Source: JACKJK01 sp046159835 (GTDB lineage Bacteria > Pseudomonadota > Alphaproteobacteria > Rhizobiales > Tepidamorphaceae). Taken from it: a stretch of DNA of 64,000 nucleotides. The DNA is taken from the NCBI RefSeq assembly GCF_046159835.1, contig NZ_JBJXCY010000002.1, positions 1,054,001-1,118,000 on the forward strand, in the 5' to 3' direction. The notes beneath the pieces are model-generated. The model had not been told where the DNA came from and searched no databases. It saw nothing but the letters and a program-made list of their open reading frames with translations. Below, piece after piece: positions 33,522 to 42,702 of the stretch (position 1 is the first letter of the stretch; each line of letters starts with the position of its first letter). Made by a program: the position numbers and the translations under genes.

Positions 33522-34244
33522 ATGAGCGCGATTTTTCAGGAACTGGATTACCGGCTGACCCCCATCGGGCCGGTCAGCCTGCGCCGCCGCAAGCTTCCCG
33601 GCTCCGATGACGATGTGTTCGAAATCAAGCTCGGTGACGAGTTTCTCATGTCGAGCGCCTTCATCGCCTCCGAAGTCGCGCTGACCGAACTGGGCCTTGC
33701 GCGCTGCGCGGGCGACAACCTCGATGTCGTCGTCGGCGGGCTTGGCCTCGGCTATACGGCGAAAGCCGCGCTGGACGATCCACGGACCGGCTCATTGTTG
33801 GTGGTGGAATTCCTCCAGCCGGTGATCGACTGGCACGAGCAGGGCCTGATCCCGCTCGGGGCAGAGCTGTGCGCGGATGCGCGCTGCCGCTTCGCCCTGA
33901 ACGACTTCTTCGCCGCCGCCGTCTCGCAGGAAGGCTTCGACCCGGCCGAACCGGGTCGGCGTCACGACGCCATCCTCGTCGATATCGACCACTCGCCGGA
34001 ATTCCTGCTCGCGCCGGAAAGTGCGGCCTTCTACCGGCCCGACAGCCTGAAGCGGTTCGCACGCCGCCTGAACCCCGGCGGCGTCTTTGCGCTTTGGTCG
34101 AACGAAAAGCCCGATGCGGGTTTCGTGTCGGTGCTGGAATCCGCCTTCCGCGAAGTGGAGGCGCGCGAAGTGACCTTCCACAATCCGCTGCAGGATTCAG
34201 ACTTCACCCAGACAGTCTATCTCGCCACCCGCGCGGACGACTGA
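33522..34244 (+). CDS. Spermidine synthase-like methyltransferase-fold protein
   Basis: A 240-residue Rossmann-fold protein of the spermidine synthase superfamily. The cofactor-binding loop is DVVVGGLGLGYTAKAAL, an acidic strand end is LLVVEFLQPVIDWH, and the later core is HDAILVDIDHSPEFLL followed by LKRFARRLNPGGVFALWS. The polyamine-synthase gatekeeper loop is not clearly present, so true spermidine synthesis is doubtful. Similar proteins are annotated only as spermidine synthase-like. It stands alone, 221 nt before the SulP gene. Confidence 0.75.
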   Translation: MSAIFQELDYRLTPIGPVSLRRRKLPGSDDDVFEIKLGDEFLMSSAFIASEVALTELGLARCAGDNLDVVVGGLGLGYTAKAALDDPRTGSLLVVEFLQPVIDWHEQGLIPLGAELCADARCRFALNDFFAAAVSQEGFDPAEPGRRHDAILVDIDHSPEFLLAPESAAFYRPDSLKRFARRLNPGGVFALWSNEKPDAGFVSVLESAFREVEAREVTFHNPLQDSDFTQTVYLATRADD

Positions 34245-34290
34245 TCCTGCGTTTTGTATGGCTGCGAAACAGTGCTGATCCGGTCCGCAT

Positions 34291-34312
34291 GGTTGCGCTT
34301 CAGCGCGCAACC
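34291..34312 (+). other. Hairpin after the spermidine synthase-like gene
   Basis: An 8-bp perfect stem GGTTGCGC/GCGCAACC with a 6-nt loop lies 46 nt after the preceding stop codon. It lacks a T-run, so it may stabilise the mRNA end rather than terminate. Confidence 0.35.
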
Positions 34313-34465
34313 GCCTATGCCGCACTGCAACAATTTCTGAGCCGGGCTGCGTTCCGGCCATTTTCGGCCAGGCGTCTGGCCGGTCAACATCAGCCAAAAC
34401 GTGCAATTGCACCCCAGCCGCGCCAACCGGTTGCGCGCACGCTGGTATACGGAAACCGTGTCCCG

Positions 34466-35956
34466 ATGATCTCACTCGATGCCTACCGCGCCCAGTGGAC
34501 GAGCAACATTCGCGGCGACCTGCTGGCAGGTCTTGTCGTGGCGCTGGCGCTGATCCCTGAAGCCATCGCCTTTTCCATCATCGCCGGCGTCGACCCCAGA
34601 GTTGGCCTCTACGCGAGCTTCTCGATCGCGGTCATCGTCGCGATCACCGGCGGGCGACCGGGCATGATCTCGGCCGCCACCGCCGCGACCGCCGTGCTCA
34701 TGGTGACGCTGGTGCGCGACCACGGGTTGCAATACCTGCTGGCGGCGACCGTGCTGGCCGGCCTGATCCAGATCGGCTGCGGGCTGCTGAAGCTCGGATT
34801 CGTCATGCGCTACGTGTCGAAATCGGTGATGACCGGCTTCGTCAACGCGCTCGCGATCCTCATCTTCATGGCGCAGCTTCCCGAACTGGACCCGCGCAAC
34901 GTGACGTGGCTGACCTATGCCCTCGTCGCGGCGGGCCTTGCGATCATCTATCTCTTTCCGCTGCTCACGAAGGCGATCCCCTCGCCGCTCGTCACCATCG
35001 CCGTTCTGACCGCGCTCACCCTCGCCTTCGGCTGGGACGTACGCACTGTCGGCGACATGGGCGAACTGCCGGACACGCTGCCGGTCTTCCTGCTGCCGCA
35101 GATCCCGCTGAACCTCGAAACCCTGACGATCATCCTGCCCTACTCGGTGGCTGTCGCCATCGTCGGCCTGCTCGAAAGCCTGATGACGCAGAACATCGTC
35201 GACGACCTCACCGACACCAAGTCGAACCGCAACCAGGAGTGCATCGGCCAGGGCCTCGCCAACACCGCCACCGGCTTCATCGGCGGCATGGCCGGCTGCG
35301 CCATGATCGGTCAGTCCATCATCAACGTGAAGTCGGGCGGGCGCGGGCGACTGTCCTCGTTCACGGCAGGAACCGTCCTGCTGATCCTCGTCGTCGGGCT
35401 TGGTGATTTCGTCCGCGTGATCCCGATGCCGGCGCTCGTCGCCATCATGATCATGGTGTCGATCGGCACCTTCTCGTGGTCGTCCATCAAGGCGCTGAAG
35501 GTGCACCCGCGCTCGTCATCCATCGTGATGATCGCGACGGTCGTCACCGTGGTCTATACCCACAACCTCGCCATCGGCGTTCTGGTCGGCGTGCTGTTGT
35601 CGGGCGTCTTCTTCGCGGGCAAGATCGCGCAGCTCTTCAAGGTGACGTCGAGCATCTCGAAGGACGGCCGCGAACGCACCTACGTGGTGCAGGGCCAGTT
35701 GTTCTACGGCTCGGTGGAGGATTTCATGGACGCCTTCGACTTCAAGGAGGCCCTCGACAAGGTCACCATCGATGTCAGCCGCGCCCACATTTGGGATATT
35801 TCCTCAGTCGAGGCGCTCGACATGGCGATCCTGAAATTCCGCCGCGACGGAGCCGAGGTCGAGATCGTCGGCATGAACGAGGCGAGCGAAACCCTCGTCG
35901 ACAAGCTGGCCATCCACGACAAGCCCGGCGCGACCGACAAGCTGCTGGCCCACTGA
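34466..35956 (+). CDS. SulP-family anion transporter with STAS domain
   Basis: A 496-residue inner-membrane transporter of the SLC26/SulP family. The N-terminal membrane domain includes DLLAGLVVALALIPEAIAFS and PRVGLYASF, the conserved SulP segment, followed by hydrophobic helices to about residue 385. The C-terminal STAS domain (about 400-490) has IDVSRAHIWDISSVEALD. The internal stretch ESLMTQNIVDDLTDTKSNRNQE and GQGLANTATGFIGGMAGCAMIGQ is typical of bicarbonate or sulfate carriers of this type. The transported anion is undetermined. It is 7 nt from the following universal stress gene, a recurrent pairing. Confidence 0.92.
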   Translation: MISLDAYRAQWTSNIRGDLLAGLVVALALIPEAIAFSIIAGVDPRVGLYASFSIAVIVAITGGRPGMISAATAATAVLMVTLVRDHGLQYLLAATVLAGLIQIGCGLLKLGFVMRYVSKSVMTGFVNALAILIFMAQLPELDPRNVTWLTYALVAAGLAIIYLFPLLTKAIPSPLVTIAVLTALTLAFGWDVRTVGDMGELPDTLPVFLLPQIPLNLETLTIILPYSVAVAIVGLLESLMTQNIVDDLTDTKSNRNQECIGQGLANTATGFIGGMAGCAMIGQSIINVKSGGRGRLSSFTAGTVLLILVVGLGDFVRVIPMPALVAIMIMVSIGTFSWSSIKALKVHPRSSSIVMIATVVTVVYTHNLAIGVLVGVLLSGVFFAGKIAQLFKVTSSISKDGRERTYVVQGQLFYGSVEDFMDAFDFKEALDKVTIDVSRAHIWDISSVEALDMAILKFRRDGAEVEIVGMNEASETLVDKLAIHDKPGATDKLLAH

Positions 35957-35963
35957 GGACGCG

Positions 35964-36833
35964 ATGACGATGACCCGACCCGAAGACAAGATCATCGCCC
36001 TCGTCGATGGCTCGCTCTATTCCGCAAGCGTCTGCGACCATGCCGCCTGGGTGGCCAGCCGCACCGGCGCGCCCGTCGAACTGCTGCACGTTCTGGGCCG
36101 CCGCGAGGCACCCGAAAAGCAGGACCTGTCCGGCGCCATCAAGCTTGGCGCACGCTCCGCACTGCTGGAGGAACTGGCCGAGCTCGACGCTCAGCGCGCC
36201 AAGCTCATCAGCCATCGCGGCCGCGCGATCCTTGAGGATGCGCAGGCACTGGTCGAGAAGGCCGGCGTCGAGGATGTCTCCATCCGGCTGCGCCACGGCG
36301 ACATCGTCGAGGCGGTGGCCGAAGTCGAGGCCGACGCCCGCGTCATCATGATCGGCAAGCGCGGCGAGGCCGCCGACTTCGCCAAGGGCCATCTCGGCTC
36401 CAACCTGGAGCGCATCGTGCGCGCCAGCCACAAGCCGGTCTTCGTCGCCTCGCGCGCCTTCAAGCCGATCTCCAAGGTGCTGGTCGCCTATGATGGCGGC
36501 GTCTCCGCCATGAAGGCGGTGGACCATATCGCCCGCAGCCCGCTATTTGCGGGGCTTCAGATGCACATCGTCACCGTCGGCAACGAAACGGCCGAGGTGA
36601 AGAAGGGGCTGGAAGACGCAAGGGCCGTGCTGAAGGGCGCGGGGCTGGACGCGGAAACCGAAGTTCTGCCCGGCCAGCCGGACAAGGCGCTCGGAAAGCT
36701 GGTGGAGGAATCCGGCTTCGACATGCTCGTCATGGGAGCCTATGGCCACAGCCGCATCCGCAGCCTCATCATCGGCTCGACGACGACCGAGATGATCCGC
36801 TCCTGCAAGGTGCCCGTGGTGCTGGTGCGCTAG
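35964..36833 (+). CDS. Tandem universal stress protein
   Basis: A 289-residue protein with two UspA domains (about 1-150 and 160-289). The second ends GAYGHSRIRSLIIGSTT, matching the nucleotide-binding GxxGxxxxxxxxxGS/T pattern, and then EMIRSCKVPVVLVR. The first has a similar but weaker site (IGKRGEAADFAKGHLGSNLE). ATG 35964 lies 7 nt after the transporter stop with GAGGA between, so the two genes are cotranscribed. It may sense ATP and regulate the transporter, which is inference from context. Confidence 0.9.
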   Translation: MTMTRPEDKIIALVDGSLYSASVCDHAAWVASRTGAPVELLHVLGRREAPEKQDLSGAIKLGARSALLEELAELDAQRAKLISHRGRAILEDAQALVEKAGVEDVSIRLRHGDIVEAVAEVEADARVIMIGKRGEAADFAKGHLGSNLERIVRASHKPVFVASRAFKPISKVLVAYDGGVSAMKAVDHIARSPLFAGLQMHIVTVGNETAEVKKGLEDARAVLKGAGLDAETEVLPGQPDKALGKLVEESGFDMLVMGAYGHSRIRSLIIGSTTTEMIRSCKVPVVLVR

Positions 36834-36852
36834 GACGCGCACTCAGTCTCCC

Positions 36853-38016
36853 CTACTCGGCCAGCTCGCGCATCACCTTTATCAGGTCGGACTTGCCCTC
36901 AAAGCCGATGCCGGGAAGCTCCGGCATGACGATGTGCCCGTCCTCGACATTCACCCCGTCCGGAAACCCGCCATAGGGCTGGAACAGGTCAGGGTAGCTC
37001 TCGTTGCCGCCAAGCCCGAGGCCCGCCGCGATGTTCAACGACATCTGGTGTCCGCCATGCGGGATGCAGCGGCGCGGCGACCAGCCCATTTCCTCCAGCA
37101 CGTCGAGCGTGCGCAGATATTCCACCAGTCCGTAGGACAGCGCGCAGTCGAACTGCAGCCAGTCGCGGTCGGGCCGCATGCCGCCATAGCGCAGCAGGTT
37201 GCGCGCATCGTGGTGTGAGAACAGGTTCTCACCGGTCGCCATGGCTGCGGGATAGAACTGCGCCATTGCCGCCTGCAGCTGGTAGTCGAGCGGGTCGCCT
37301 ATCTCCTCGAACCAGAACAGCGGATACTCCCGCAGCATCTTCGCGTAGGCGATGGCCGTTTCGAGGTCCATGCGCCCGTTGGCATCGACGGCCAGTTGCG
37401 CCTCGTCCCCGATCTCGCTGAGGACCGCCTCGATCCGGCGCTGGTCTTCCTCAATCGGCGCGCCGCCGATCTTCATCTTCACGACCGTGTAGCCCCGGTT
37501 CAGGTAGCTGCGCATCTCTGCGCGCAGCGCCGTGTCGTCCTTGCCGGGGTAGTAGTAGCCCCCCGCGGCATAGACGAAGACGCGCGGGTCCGCCTCGATG
37601 CCCTTGCGCTCGGCCAGCATGCGGAACAGCGGCTTCTCCTCGATCTTGGCGATGGCATCCCAAACTGCCATGTCGATGGTGCCGACGGCGACCGAGCGCT
37701 CGCCATGCCCGCCTGGCTTCTCGTTCTGCATCATCGCGGACCAGATCCTGTGACCGTCGAGATTGGTGCCGTCGTCGTTGAGCAGCGAAGCCGGGTCGGC
37801 CTCCAGGATGCGGTCGCGGAACCGCTCGCGGATCAGCCCGCCCTGCCCATATCGCCCGTTGGAGTTGAAGCCGTAGCCGACGACGCGCCGGCCCTCCCGC
37901 TCCACGTCCGTCACCACGGCAACAAGGCTCGCGGTCATCTTGGAGAAGTCGATATAGGCGTTCCGGATGGGCGAGGAGATCGGCTTGGTGACCTCGCAGA
38001 TATCGACGATCCGCAT
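36853..38016 (-). CDS. Enolase-superfamily acid-sugar dehydratase, probable D(-)-tartrate dehydratase
   Basis: A 387-residue mandelate racemase/muconate lactonising enzyme. The start is firm, with AAGGAAG 6 nt before ATG 38016. Catalytic residues are visible: KMK with Lys180 and Lys182, metal ligands Asp211 (AVDANGR), Glu237 (WFEEIGDP) and Glu263 (TGENLFS), and His320 in IPHGGHQMS. From memory, Bradyrhizobium D-tartrate dehydratase has the same set at numbers two higher, and the local motifs agree. The substrate is therefore likely D-tartrate, giving oxaloacetate. No transporter or regulator for it is adjacent. Confidence 0.82.
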   Translation of the reverse strand: MRIVDICEVTKPISSPIRNAYIDFSKMTASLVAVVTDVEREGRRVVGYGFNSNGRYGQGGLIRERFRDRILEADPASLLNDDGTNLDGHRIWSAMMQNEKPGGHGERSVAVGTIDMAVWDAIAKIEEKPLFRMLAERKGIEADPRVFVYAAGGYYYPGKDDTALRAEMRSYLNRGYTVVKMKIGGAPIEEDQRRIEAVLSEIGDEAQLAVDANGRMDLETAIAYAKMLREYPLFWFEEIGDPLDYQLQAAMAQFYPAAMATGENLFSHHDARNLLRYGGMRPDRDWLQFDCALSYGLVEYLRTLDVLEEMGWSPRRCIPHGGHQMSLNIAAGLGLGGNESYPDLFQPYGGFPDGVNVEDGHIVMPELPGIGFEGKSDLIKVMRELAE

Positions 38017-38190
38017 GGGCGCTTCCTTGTTGTTCTTGTTCGGTGGCGCAGAGACTAAGCGATCACGCACGCCCCGCGCCAATGCATTTGAGCCGTAAGA
38101 CGGCAGTACCAACAAGCGCGACTGCGCGACCGGCCGGTCAGGCCGCGACCGCGCAGGCAATGAGCGAAGCGAATTTGCCGTGAGCGAAAA

Positions 38191-38283
<93 letters not shown>

Positions 38284-38604
38284 GCAGGGGGGCGCGGCGG
38301 CCCCGGGTCGACGAAGCGGGAGGCTTACACTGGCCAAACGCGGCTTTCAAGTCACGCGCGCGCGAATTGCATTTCGCCTTGAATGGCCCATATGCGCCCG
38401 CGCTTCGTTGACTTTCGCGCCCCAATCCGTATAACCCGGCGCTTGGATTTGCGGTACGTCACCTGCGTGCCGCCAAACAAGGCGCTACCCGAGGTCTGAA
38501 CGGCGGTTTTCCGCCAGTTTGCAAAGACCGACCGACACGAAGGCTTCTATCGCATTCGATGTCCCGTCGGCACCGCAGGGTGCGGATCGAGAAGGAAGAA
38601 GAGA
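38284..38604. other. Gene-free region upstream of rplU, with structured leader
   Basis: This 321-nt stretch holds the rplU promoter and a leader of about 160 nt. Within the leader an AACGGCGG-TTTT-CCGCCAGTT hairpin (about 38499-38519) and a GCACC/GGGTGC stem near 38573 could regulate translation of L21. I see no coding frame. Confidence 0.5.
38408..38435 (+). promoter_or_regulatory. Sigma-70 promoter of rplU-rpmA
   Basis: TTGACT and TATAAC with 16-nt spacing. The predicted start is near 38442, giving a long leader before rplU. Both hexamers are good matches for a housekeeping promoter. Confidence 0.7.
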
Positions 38605-39285
38605 ATGTTCGCTGTCATCAAGACAGGCGGCAAGCAATATCGCGTTGCGGCCGACGATGTGATTACCGTTGAGAAGCTGGCCGGTGAGCCGGGCGACCTT
38701 GTGGCCTTCGAGAGCGTTCTGCTCGTTGGCGATGGCAGCGATGCCACGATCGGCGCCCCGCTGGTGGACGGCGCAAGCGTTGCCGGCGAAGTCGTCGAGC
38801 AGACGCGCGGACCGAAGCTGATCGCATTCAAGAAGCGCCGGCGCAAGAATTCGCGCCGCAAGAAGGGTCACCGTCAGGACCTGACCACGGTGAAGATCAC
38901 CGAGATCCTCACCGGGGGCGCCAAGCCGAAGGCAGCGAAGAAGGCCGACAAGCCTGCCGCCGCCAAGGCCGACGAGAAGAAGACCGACGACAAGGCGAAG
39001 GCCGAGTCCAAGAAGAGCGAGCCGAAGGCCGCTGCGAAGGACGACGAGGTTCAGGCCCTGTTCGAGACGCCCAAGGGCGACGCGGATGACCTGAAGAAAA
39101 TTTCCGGCGTTGGCCCGGTCCTGGAGAAGAAGCTGAACGCGCTGGGCATCACCCAGTACGCGCAGATCGCGAACTTCTCCGCCGAGGACATCGCCAAGGT
39201 GGACGAGGTCCTGAACTTCAAGGGCCGTGTGGAACGTGAGGACTGGGTTTCCCAGGCCAAGGCGCTGATGGACGACAAGGCCTGA
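38605..39285 (+). CDS. rplU: 50S ribosomal protein L21 with C-terminal helix-hairpin-helix extension
   Basis: A 226-residue protein. Residues 1-103 are the ordinary L21, starting MFAVIKTGGKQYRVA and including KKRRRKNSRRKKGHRQ, the 23S rRNA-binding part. Residues about 104-150 form a Lys/Ala/Asp/Glu linker. Residues about 155-226 form a helix-hairpin-helix domain: DLKKISGVGPVLEKKLNALG, then NFKGRVEREDWVSQA. Normal bacterial L21 is about 103 residues. The extension is a known feature of Hyphomicrobiales and may add RNA or DNA binding. GGAAGAAGAG precedes the ATG. It is followed by rpmA after 44 nt. Confidence 0.97.
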   Translation: MFAVIKTGGKQYRVAADDVITVEKLAGEPGDLVAFESVLLVGDGSDATIGAPLVDGASVAGEVVEQTRGPKLIAFKKRRRKNSRRKKGHRQDLTTVKITEILTGGAKPKAAKKADKPAAAKADEKKTDDKAKAESKKSEPKAAAKDDEVQALFETPKGDADDLKKISGVGPVLEKKLNALGITQYAQIANFSAEDIAKVDEVLNFKGRVEREDWVSQAKALMDDKA

Positions 39286-39329
39286 ATCGGCTGCCCCGTC
39301 TTTAAGAGCGACATCAAGGAGTCAAGGAA

Positions 39330-39596
39330 ATGGCACACAAGAAAGCAGGCGGTTCTTCGCGCAACGGTCGCGATACGGCAGGCCGTCGTCTTGGCGTGAA
39401 GAAGTTCGGTGGTGAGAACGTCATCGCCGGCAACATCATCATTCGTCAGCGCGGCACGAAGTGGCACCCGGGCGACAATGTCGGCATGGGCAAGGACCAC
39501 ACGCTGTTCGCGCTTTCCACCGGTACGGTCGAGTTCAACGCCAAAGCCAACGGACGCACCTACGTGGCTGTGCGACCGATGGAGGCAGCCGAGTAA
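39330..39596 (+). CDS. rpmA: 50S ribosomal protein L27
   Basis: An 88-residue ribosomal protein of the large subunit near the peptidyl transferase centre. It starts MAHKKAGGSSRNGRDTAGRR and includes KKFGGENVIAGNIIIRQRG, fully characteristic. AAGGAG lies about 11 nt upstream. It forms the rplU-rpmA operon, followed by a strong terminator. Confidence 0.98.
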   Translation: MAHKKAGGSSRNGRDTAGRRLGVKKFGGENVIAGNIIIRQRGTKWHPGDNVGMGKDHTLFALSTGTVEFNAKANGRTYVAVRPMEAAE

Positions 39597-39671
39597 CGGC
39601 GAACCCACATATTGGTTCGCCGGCGTTTCCAAAGCCCCGGCGAACCAGACCCTCAAAAGGTCATCCGTGAA

Positions 39672-39708
39672 CCGGGGAGATGGAGCGCCATCTTCCCGGT
39701 TTTCTTTT
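39672..39708 (+). terminator. Intrinsic terminator after rpmA
   Basis: A 12-bp stem CCGGGGAGATGG/CCATCTTCCCGG (one G-T pair), a 4-nt loop AGCG, then TTTTCTTTT. It lies 76 nt after the rpmA stop, before the acetyltransferase gene. Confidence 0.85.
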
Positions 39709-39749
39709 GGCTCCGAACCGGGCGGGGCCCGCCAGTGATGGAGGATGAC

Positions 39750-40352
39750 ATGGGCGGGAGTGACGAAGCGGATAGTCTGTTCGACGGTGGCAAGTGCTGC
39801 CCCGACAGGATCGTGACCAAGCGGCTCATCATGCGCCGGCCGACGATGGCCGACGCAGCGGCGATCACCGCGAAGGCCAACAATGCCGACGTAGCCCGTT
39901 GGCTGTCCCGCATGCCGTACCCCTATGCCCAGGAAGACGCCAAACGATGGATTGAGTGGGTGACAAACCCGCAAACGGGCGAATGCGCCTTCGTCATCTG
40001 CCTTGCCGAGACGGGCGAGGTCATCGGTGCCTGCGGGCTGGAGGCCATGCCCGACCTGGAACTGCCGCAGGTTGGCTACTGGCTCGGCGAGCCCCACTGG
40101 GGCAAGGGCTACGCGACCGAGGCCGTGCAGGCGCTGATCGACTATGTCTTCGGCAACACCGGATGCGACGCAATCGGCGTCGGTTGCCGGGTCGCCAATG
40201 TCGGCTCGCGACGCGTCATCGAGAAGTGCGGCTTCCAGTATGCCGGCCTCGACATGATGGATTCCCGCTTCGAGGGCGCGGTCGTTCCGGTCTTCTCGTT
40301 CAAGCTGACCCGGCGCATCTGGGAGAGCCTGAAGGCCTGGGCTGCGGCCTGA
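39750..40352 (+). CDS. GNAT-family N-acetyltransferase
   Basis: A 200-residue RimJ/RimL-like acetyltransferase. ATG 39750 is preferred as GGAGG (39740-39744) is 5 nt upstream; ATG 39738 is also in frame. The region RLIMRRPTMADAAAITAKANN starts the domain. The acetyl-CoA loop is LGEPHWGKGYATEAVQALIDY and the C-terminal part reads NVGSRRVIEKCGFQ. A GNAT gene between rpmA and obgE is conserved in rhizobial genomes. A ribosomal protein substrate is possible but unproven. Confidence 0.88.
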   Translation: MGGSDEADSLFDGGKCCPDRIVTKRLIMRRPTMADAAAITAKANNADVARWLSRMPYPYAQEDAKRWIEWVTNPQTGECAFVICLAETGEVIGACGLEAMPDLELPQVGYWLGEPHWGKGYATEAVQALIDYVFGNTGCDAIGVGCRVANVGSRRVIEKCGFQYAGLDMMDSRFEGAVVPVFSFKLTRRIWESLKAWAAA

Positions 40353-40447
40353 GCCAGATCAAAATTGGCGCCGGGCGCGCCGTTCGGCTATCTAGTCGGT
40401 CGGCGCGCCCATTATTTGTTTTTCCAGTTTCCGAGCGGATTGAACCC

Positions 40448-41488
40448 ATGAAGTTTCTCGATCAGGCCAAGGTCTACATCAAGGCCGGCAACGGCGGGCC
40501 GGGCTGCGTCTCGTTCCGGCGCGAGAAATATATCGAGTTCGGCGGGCCTGACGGCGGCGACGGCGGCAAGGGCGGCGACGTCTATGCCGAGGCCGTGGAA
40601 GGCTTGAACACGCTCATCGACTACCGCTACCAGCAGCACATCAAGGCCAAGGCCGGCGTGCACGGCATGGGCCGCGACCGCACCGGTGCGGGCGGCGCCG
40701 ACGCCGTCATCAAGGTGCCCGCCGGCACGCAGATCATCGACGCCGAAACCGAAGAAGAGCTTGCCGACCTCACCGAGATCGGCCAGCGCGTGCTGCTTGC
40801 GCGCGGCGGCAATGGCGGCTTTGGCAACACCCATTTCAAGTCGTCCACCAATCAGGCCCCGCGCCACGCCAACCCCGGCCAGACGGGCGAGGAGCGCACG
40901 CTCATCCTGCGCCTGAAGCTGATCGCCGATGCCGGCCTCGTCGGCCTGCCCAATGCCGGCAAGTCCACGTTCCTTTCGGCGGTGTCCAAGGCGCGGCCCA
41001 AGATTGGCGACTATCCCTTCACCACCATCCATCCTGGCCTCGGCGTGGTTCACGTCGACGGGCGCGAATTCATCCTCGCGGACATTCCCGGCCTCATCGA
41101 GGGCGCCCATGAAGGCGCGGGCCTCGGCGACACGTTCCTCGGCCATATCGAGCGTTGCCGCGTGCTGCTGCACCTCGTCGATGGTACCAGCGAAGAGCCG
41201 CTTGAGGCCTACAACACCGTGCGCGGCGAACTGGAAGCCTACGAGAACGGGCTGGCCGAGAAGCCGGAGATCATCGCGCTGTCCAAGTGCGACAGCCTCG
41301 ATGAGGAACTGGAAGACCTGCAGGCCGAACCCATCGAGCGCGCGACCGGCAAGGACGTGGCGCGCATCTCCGCCATTTCCGGCAAGGGCATGATCCCGCT
41401 GCTGCGGCAGATCGCCGATGCCATCGAGGCCGACAAGGCCGCCGAAAGGGGCAAGGACGCCCGGCCCGAACCGGCCTGGCAGCCCTGA
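40448..41488 (+). CDS. obgE: Obg-family ribosome assembly GTPase
   Basis: A 346-residue essential GTPase that binds the 50S subunit. The glycine-rich Obg fold covers residues 1-158 (GNGGPGCVSFRREKYIEFGG, then GGDGGKGGDV). The GTPase domain has G1 GLPNAGKST (about 166-174), switch regions YPFTTIHP and DIPGLIEGAHEGAGLG, and SKCD as the guanine motif. The C-terminal extension is very short. It precedes proB by 34 nt. Confidence 0.97.
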   Translation: MKFLDQAKVYIKAGNGGPGCVSFRREKYIEFGGPDGGDGGKGGDVYAEAVEGLNTLIDYRYQQHIKAKAGVHGMGRDRTGAGGADAVIKVPAGTQIIDAETEEELADLTEIGQRVLLARGGNGGFGNTHFKSSTNQAPRHANPGQTGEERTLILRLKLIADAGLVGLPNAGKSTFLSAVSKARPKIGDYPFTTIHPGLGVVHVDGREFILADIPGLIEGAHEGAGLGDTFLGHIERCRVLLHLVDGTSEEPLEAYNTVRGELEAYENGLAEKPEIIALSKCDSLDEELEDLQAEPIERATGKDVARISAISGKGMIPLLRQIADAIEADKAAERGKDARPEPAWQP

Positions 41489-41522
41489 GCCGCGCGGACA
41501 CACATGCCATGACAATCGCATC

Positions 41523-42698
41523 ATGACCCTGCAAACCGGCACAGCGGAAAAGAGCGGCTTCACCGGCCGACTCGCCTCCTACGAGCGCATCGTCGTCAAG
41601 GTCGGCTCGGCGCTGCTCGTCGATCCCGTGCGCGGCGTGCGCGAGGAATGGCTCGGCGCGCTGGCCGACGACATTGCCGAACTCGGCCGCACCGGCGCGG
41701 ATGTGCTGGTGGTCTCCTCCGGGGCCATCGCGCTGGGGCGCAAGGTTCTCGGCCTGCCGCGCGGCAAGCTGAAGCTGGAAGAAAGCCAGGCAGCCGCCGC
41801 CACTGGCCAGATCGCCCTGTCGCGTGCTTGGGCCGAGGCGCTCGGGCAACGCGGCCTCGCCGCCGGTCAGATCCTGCTGACGCTTGGCGACACGGAAGAA
41901 CGCCGCCGCTACCTCAATGCCCGCGCAACCATCGCCAACCTGCTGAAATTCGGCGCGGTGCCCGTCGTCAACGAGAACGACACCGTCGCCACCAATGAGA
42001 TCCGCTACGGCGACAATGATCGCCTGGCCGCGCGCGTCGGGACCATGGTCAGCGCCGATCTCGTGCTGCTGCTGTCGGATGTCGAGGGGCTGTACACCGC
42101 CCCGCCGGCCCGCGACCCCTCCGCCACCATGATCCCCCATGTCGAGCACATCACCCCGGAAATCGAGGCGATGGCATCGGGCGCGGGCTCGGAGCTTTCG
42201 CGTGGCGGGATGCAGACCAAGATCGAGGCGGCCAAGATCGCGACCGGCGCGGGCGCTGGCCTCGTCATCGCCTCGGGCCGCGAACTGAACCCCATCGCGC
42301 GGATCGATGCGGGCGAACCCTGCACGTGGTTTGCCCCCGCGGGCACACCTGTTGCCGCGCGCAAGACGTGGATCGCCGGTACGCTGGAGCCGCGTGGCGC
42401 GGTGACGCTCGATGCCGGTGCCTGCACCGCGCTGCGCAAGGGCAAGAGCCTGCTGCCTGCCGGCGTGAAACGGGTGGACGGCAGCTTCCAGCGCGGCGAT
42501 ACGGTCGCCATCCGAGACGAGGCCGGCGCGCTGCTCGGCCTCGGGCTGATCGCCTATGACGTGGAGGATGCGCGCCTCATCATCGGCCGCAAGTCCCACG
42601 AGATTGAAGACCTGCTCGGATATGCCGGGCGCAGCGAGATGATTCACCGCGACGACATGGCGCTTGGCGTTGCCGCCCGCCTGAACGACGAGGACTGA
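41523..42698 (+). CDS. proB: Glutamate 5-kinase
   Basis: A 391-residue enzyme for the first step of proline synthesis, phosphorylating L-glutamate. The amino-acid kinase domain (about 15-270) has RIVVKVGSALLVD, VVSSGAIALGR, NENDTVATNEIRYGDNDRLAARV and GGMQTKIEAAKIA. The C-terminal PUA domain (about 285-385) is present, as in E. coli ProB. The proB-proA pair is adjacent, and proline itself is a compatible solute and feedback inhibitor of this enzyme. Confidence 0.96.
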   Translation: MTLQTGTAEKSGFTGRLASYERIVVKVGSALLVDPVRGVREEWLGALADDIAELGRTGADVLVVSSGAIALGRKVLGLPRGKLKLEESQAAAATGQIALSRAWAEALGQRGLAAGQILLTLGDTEERRRYLNARATIANLLKFGAVPVVNENDTVATNEIRYGDNDRLAARVGTMVSADLVLLLSDVEGLYTAPPARDPSATMIPHVEHITPEIEAMASGAGSELSRGGMQTKIEAAKIATGAGAGLVIASGRELNPIARIDAGEPCTWFAPAGTPVAARKTWIAGTLEPRGAVTLDAGACTALRKGKSLLPAGVKRVDGSFQRGDTVAIRDEAGALLGLGLIAYDVEDARLIIGRKSHEIEDLLGYAGRSEMIHRDDMALGVAARLNDED

Positions 42699-42702
42699 CG
42701 AG

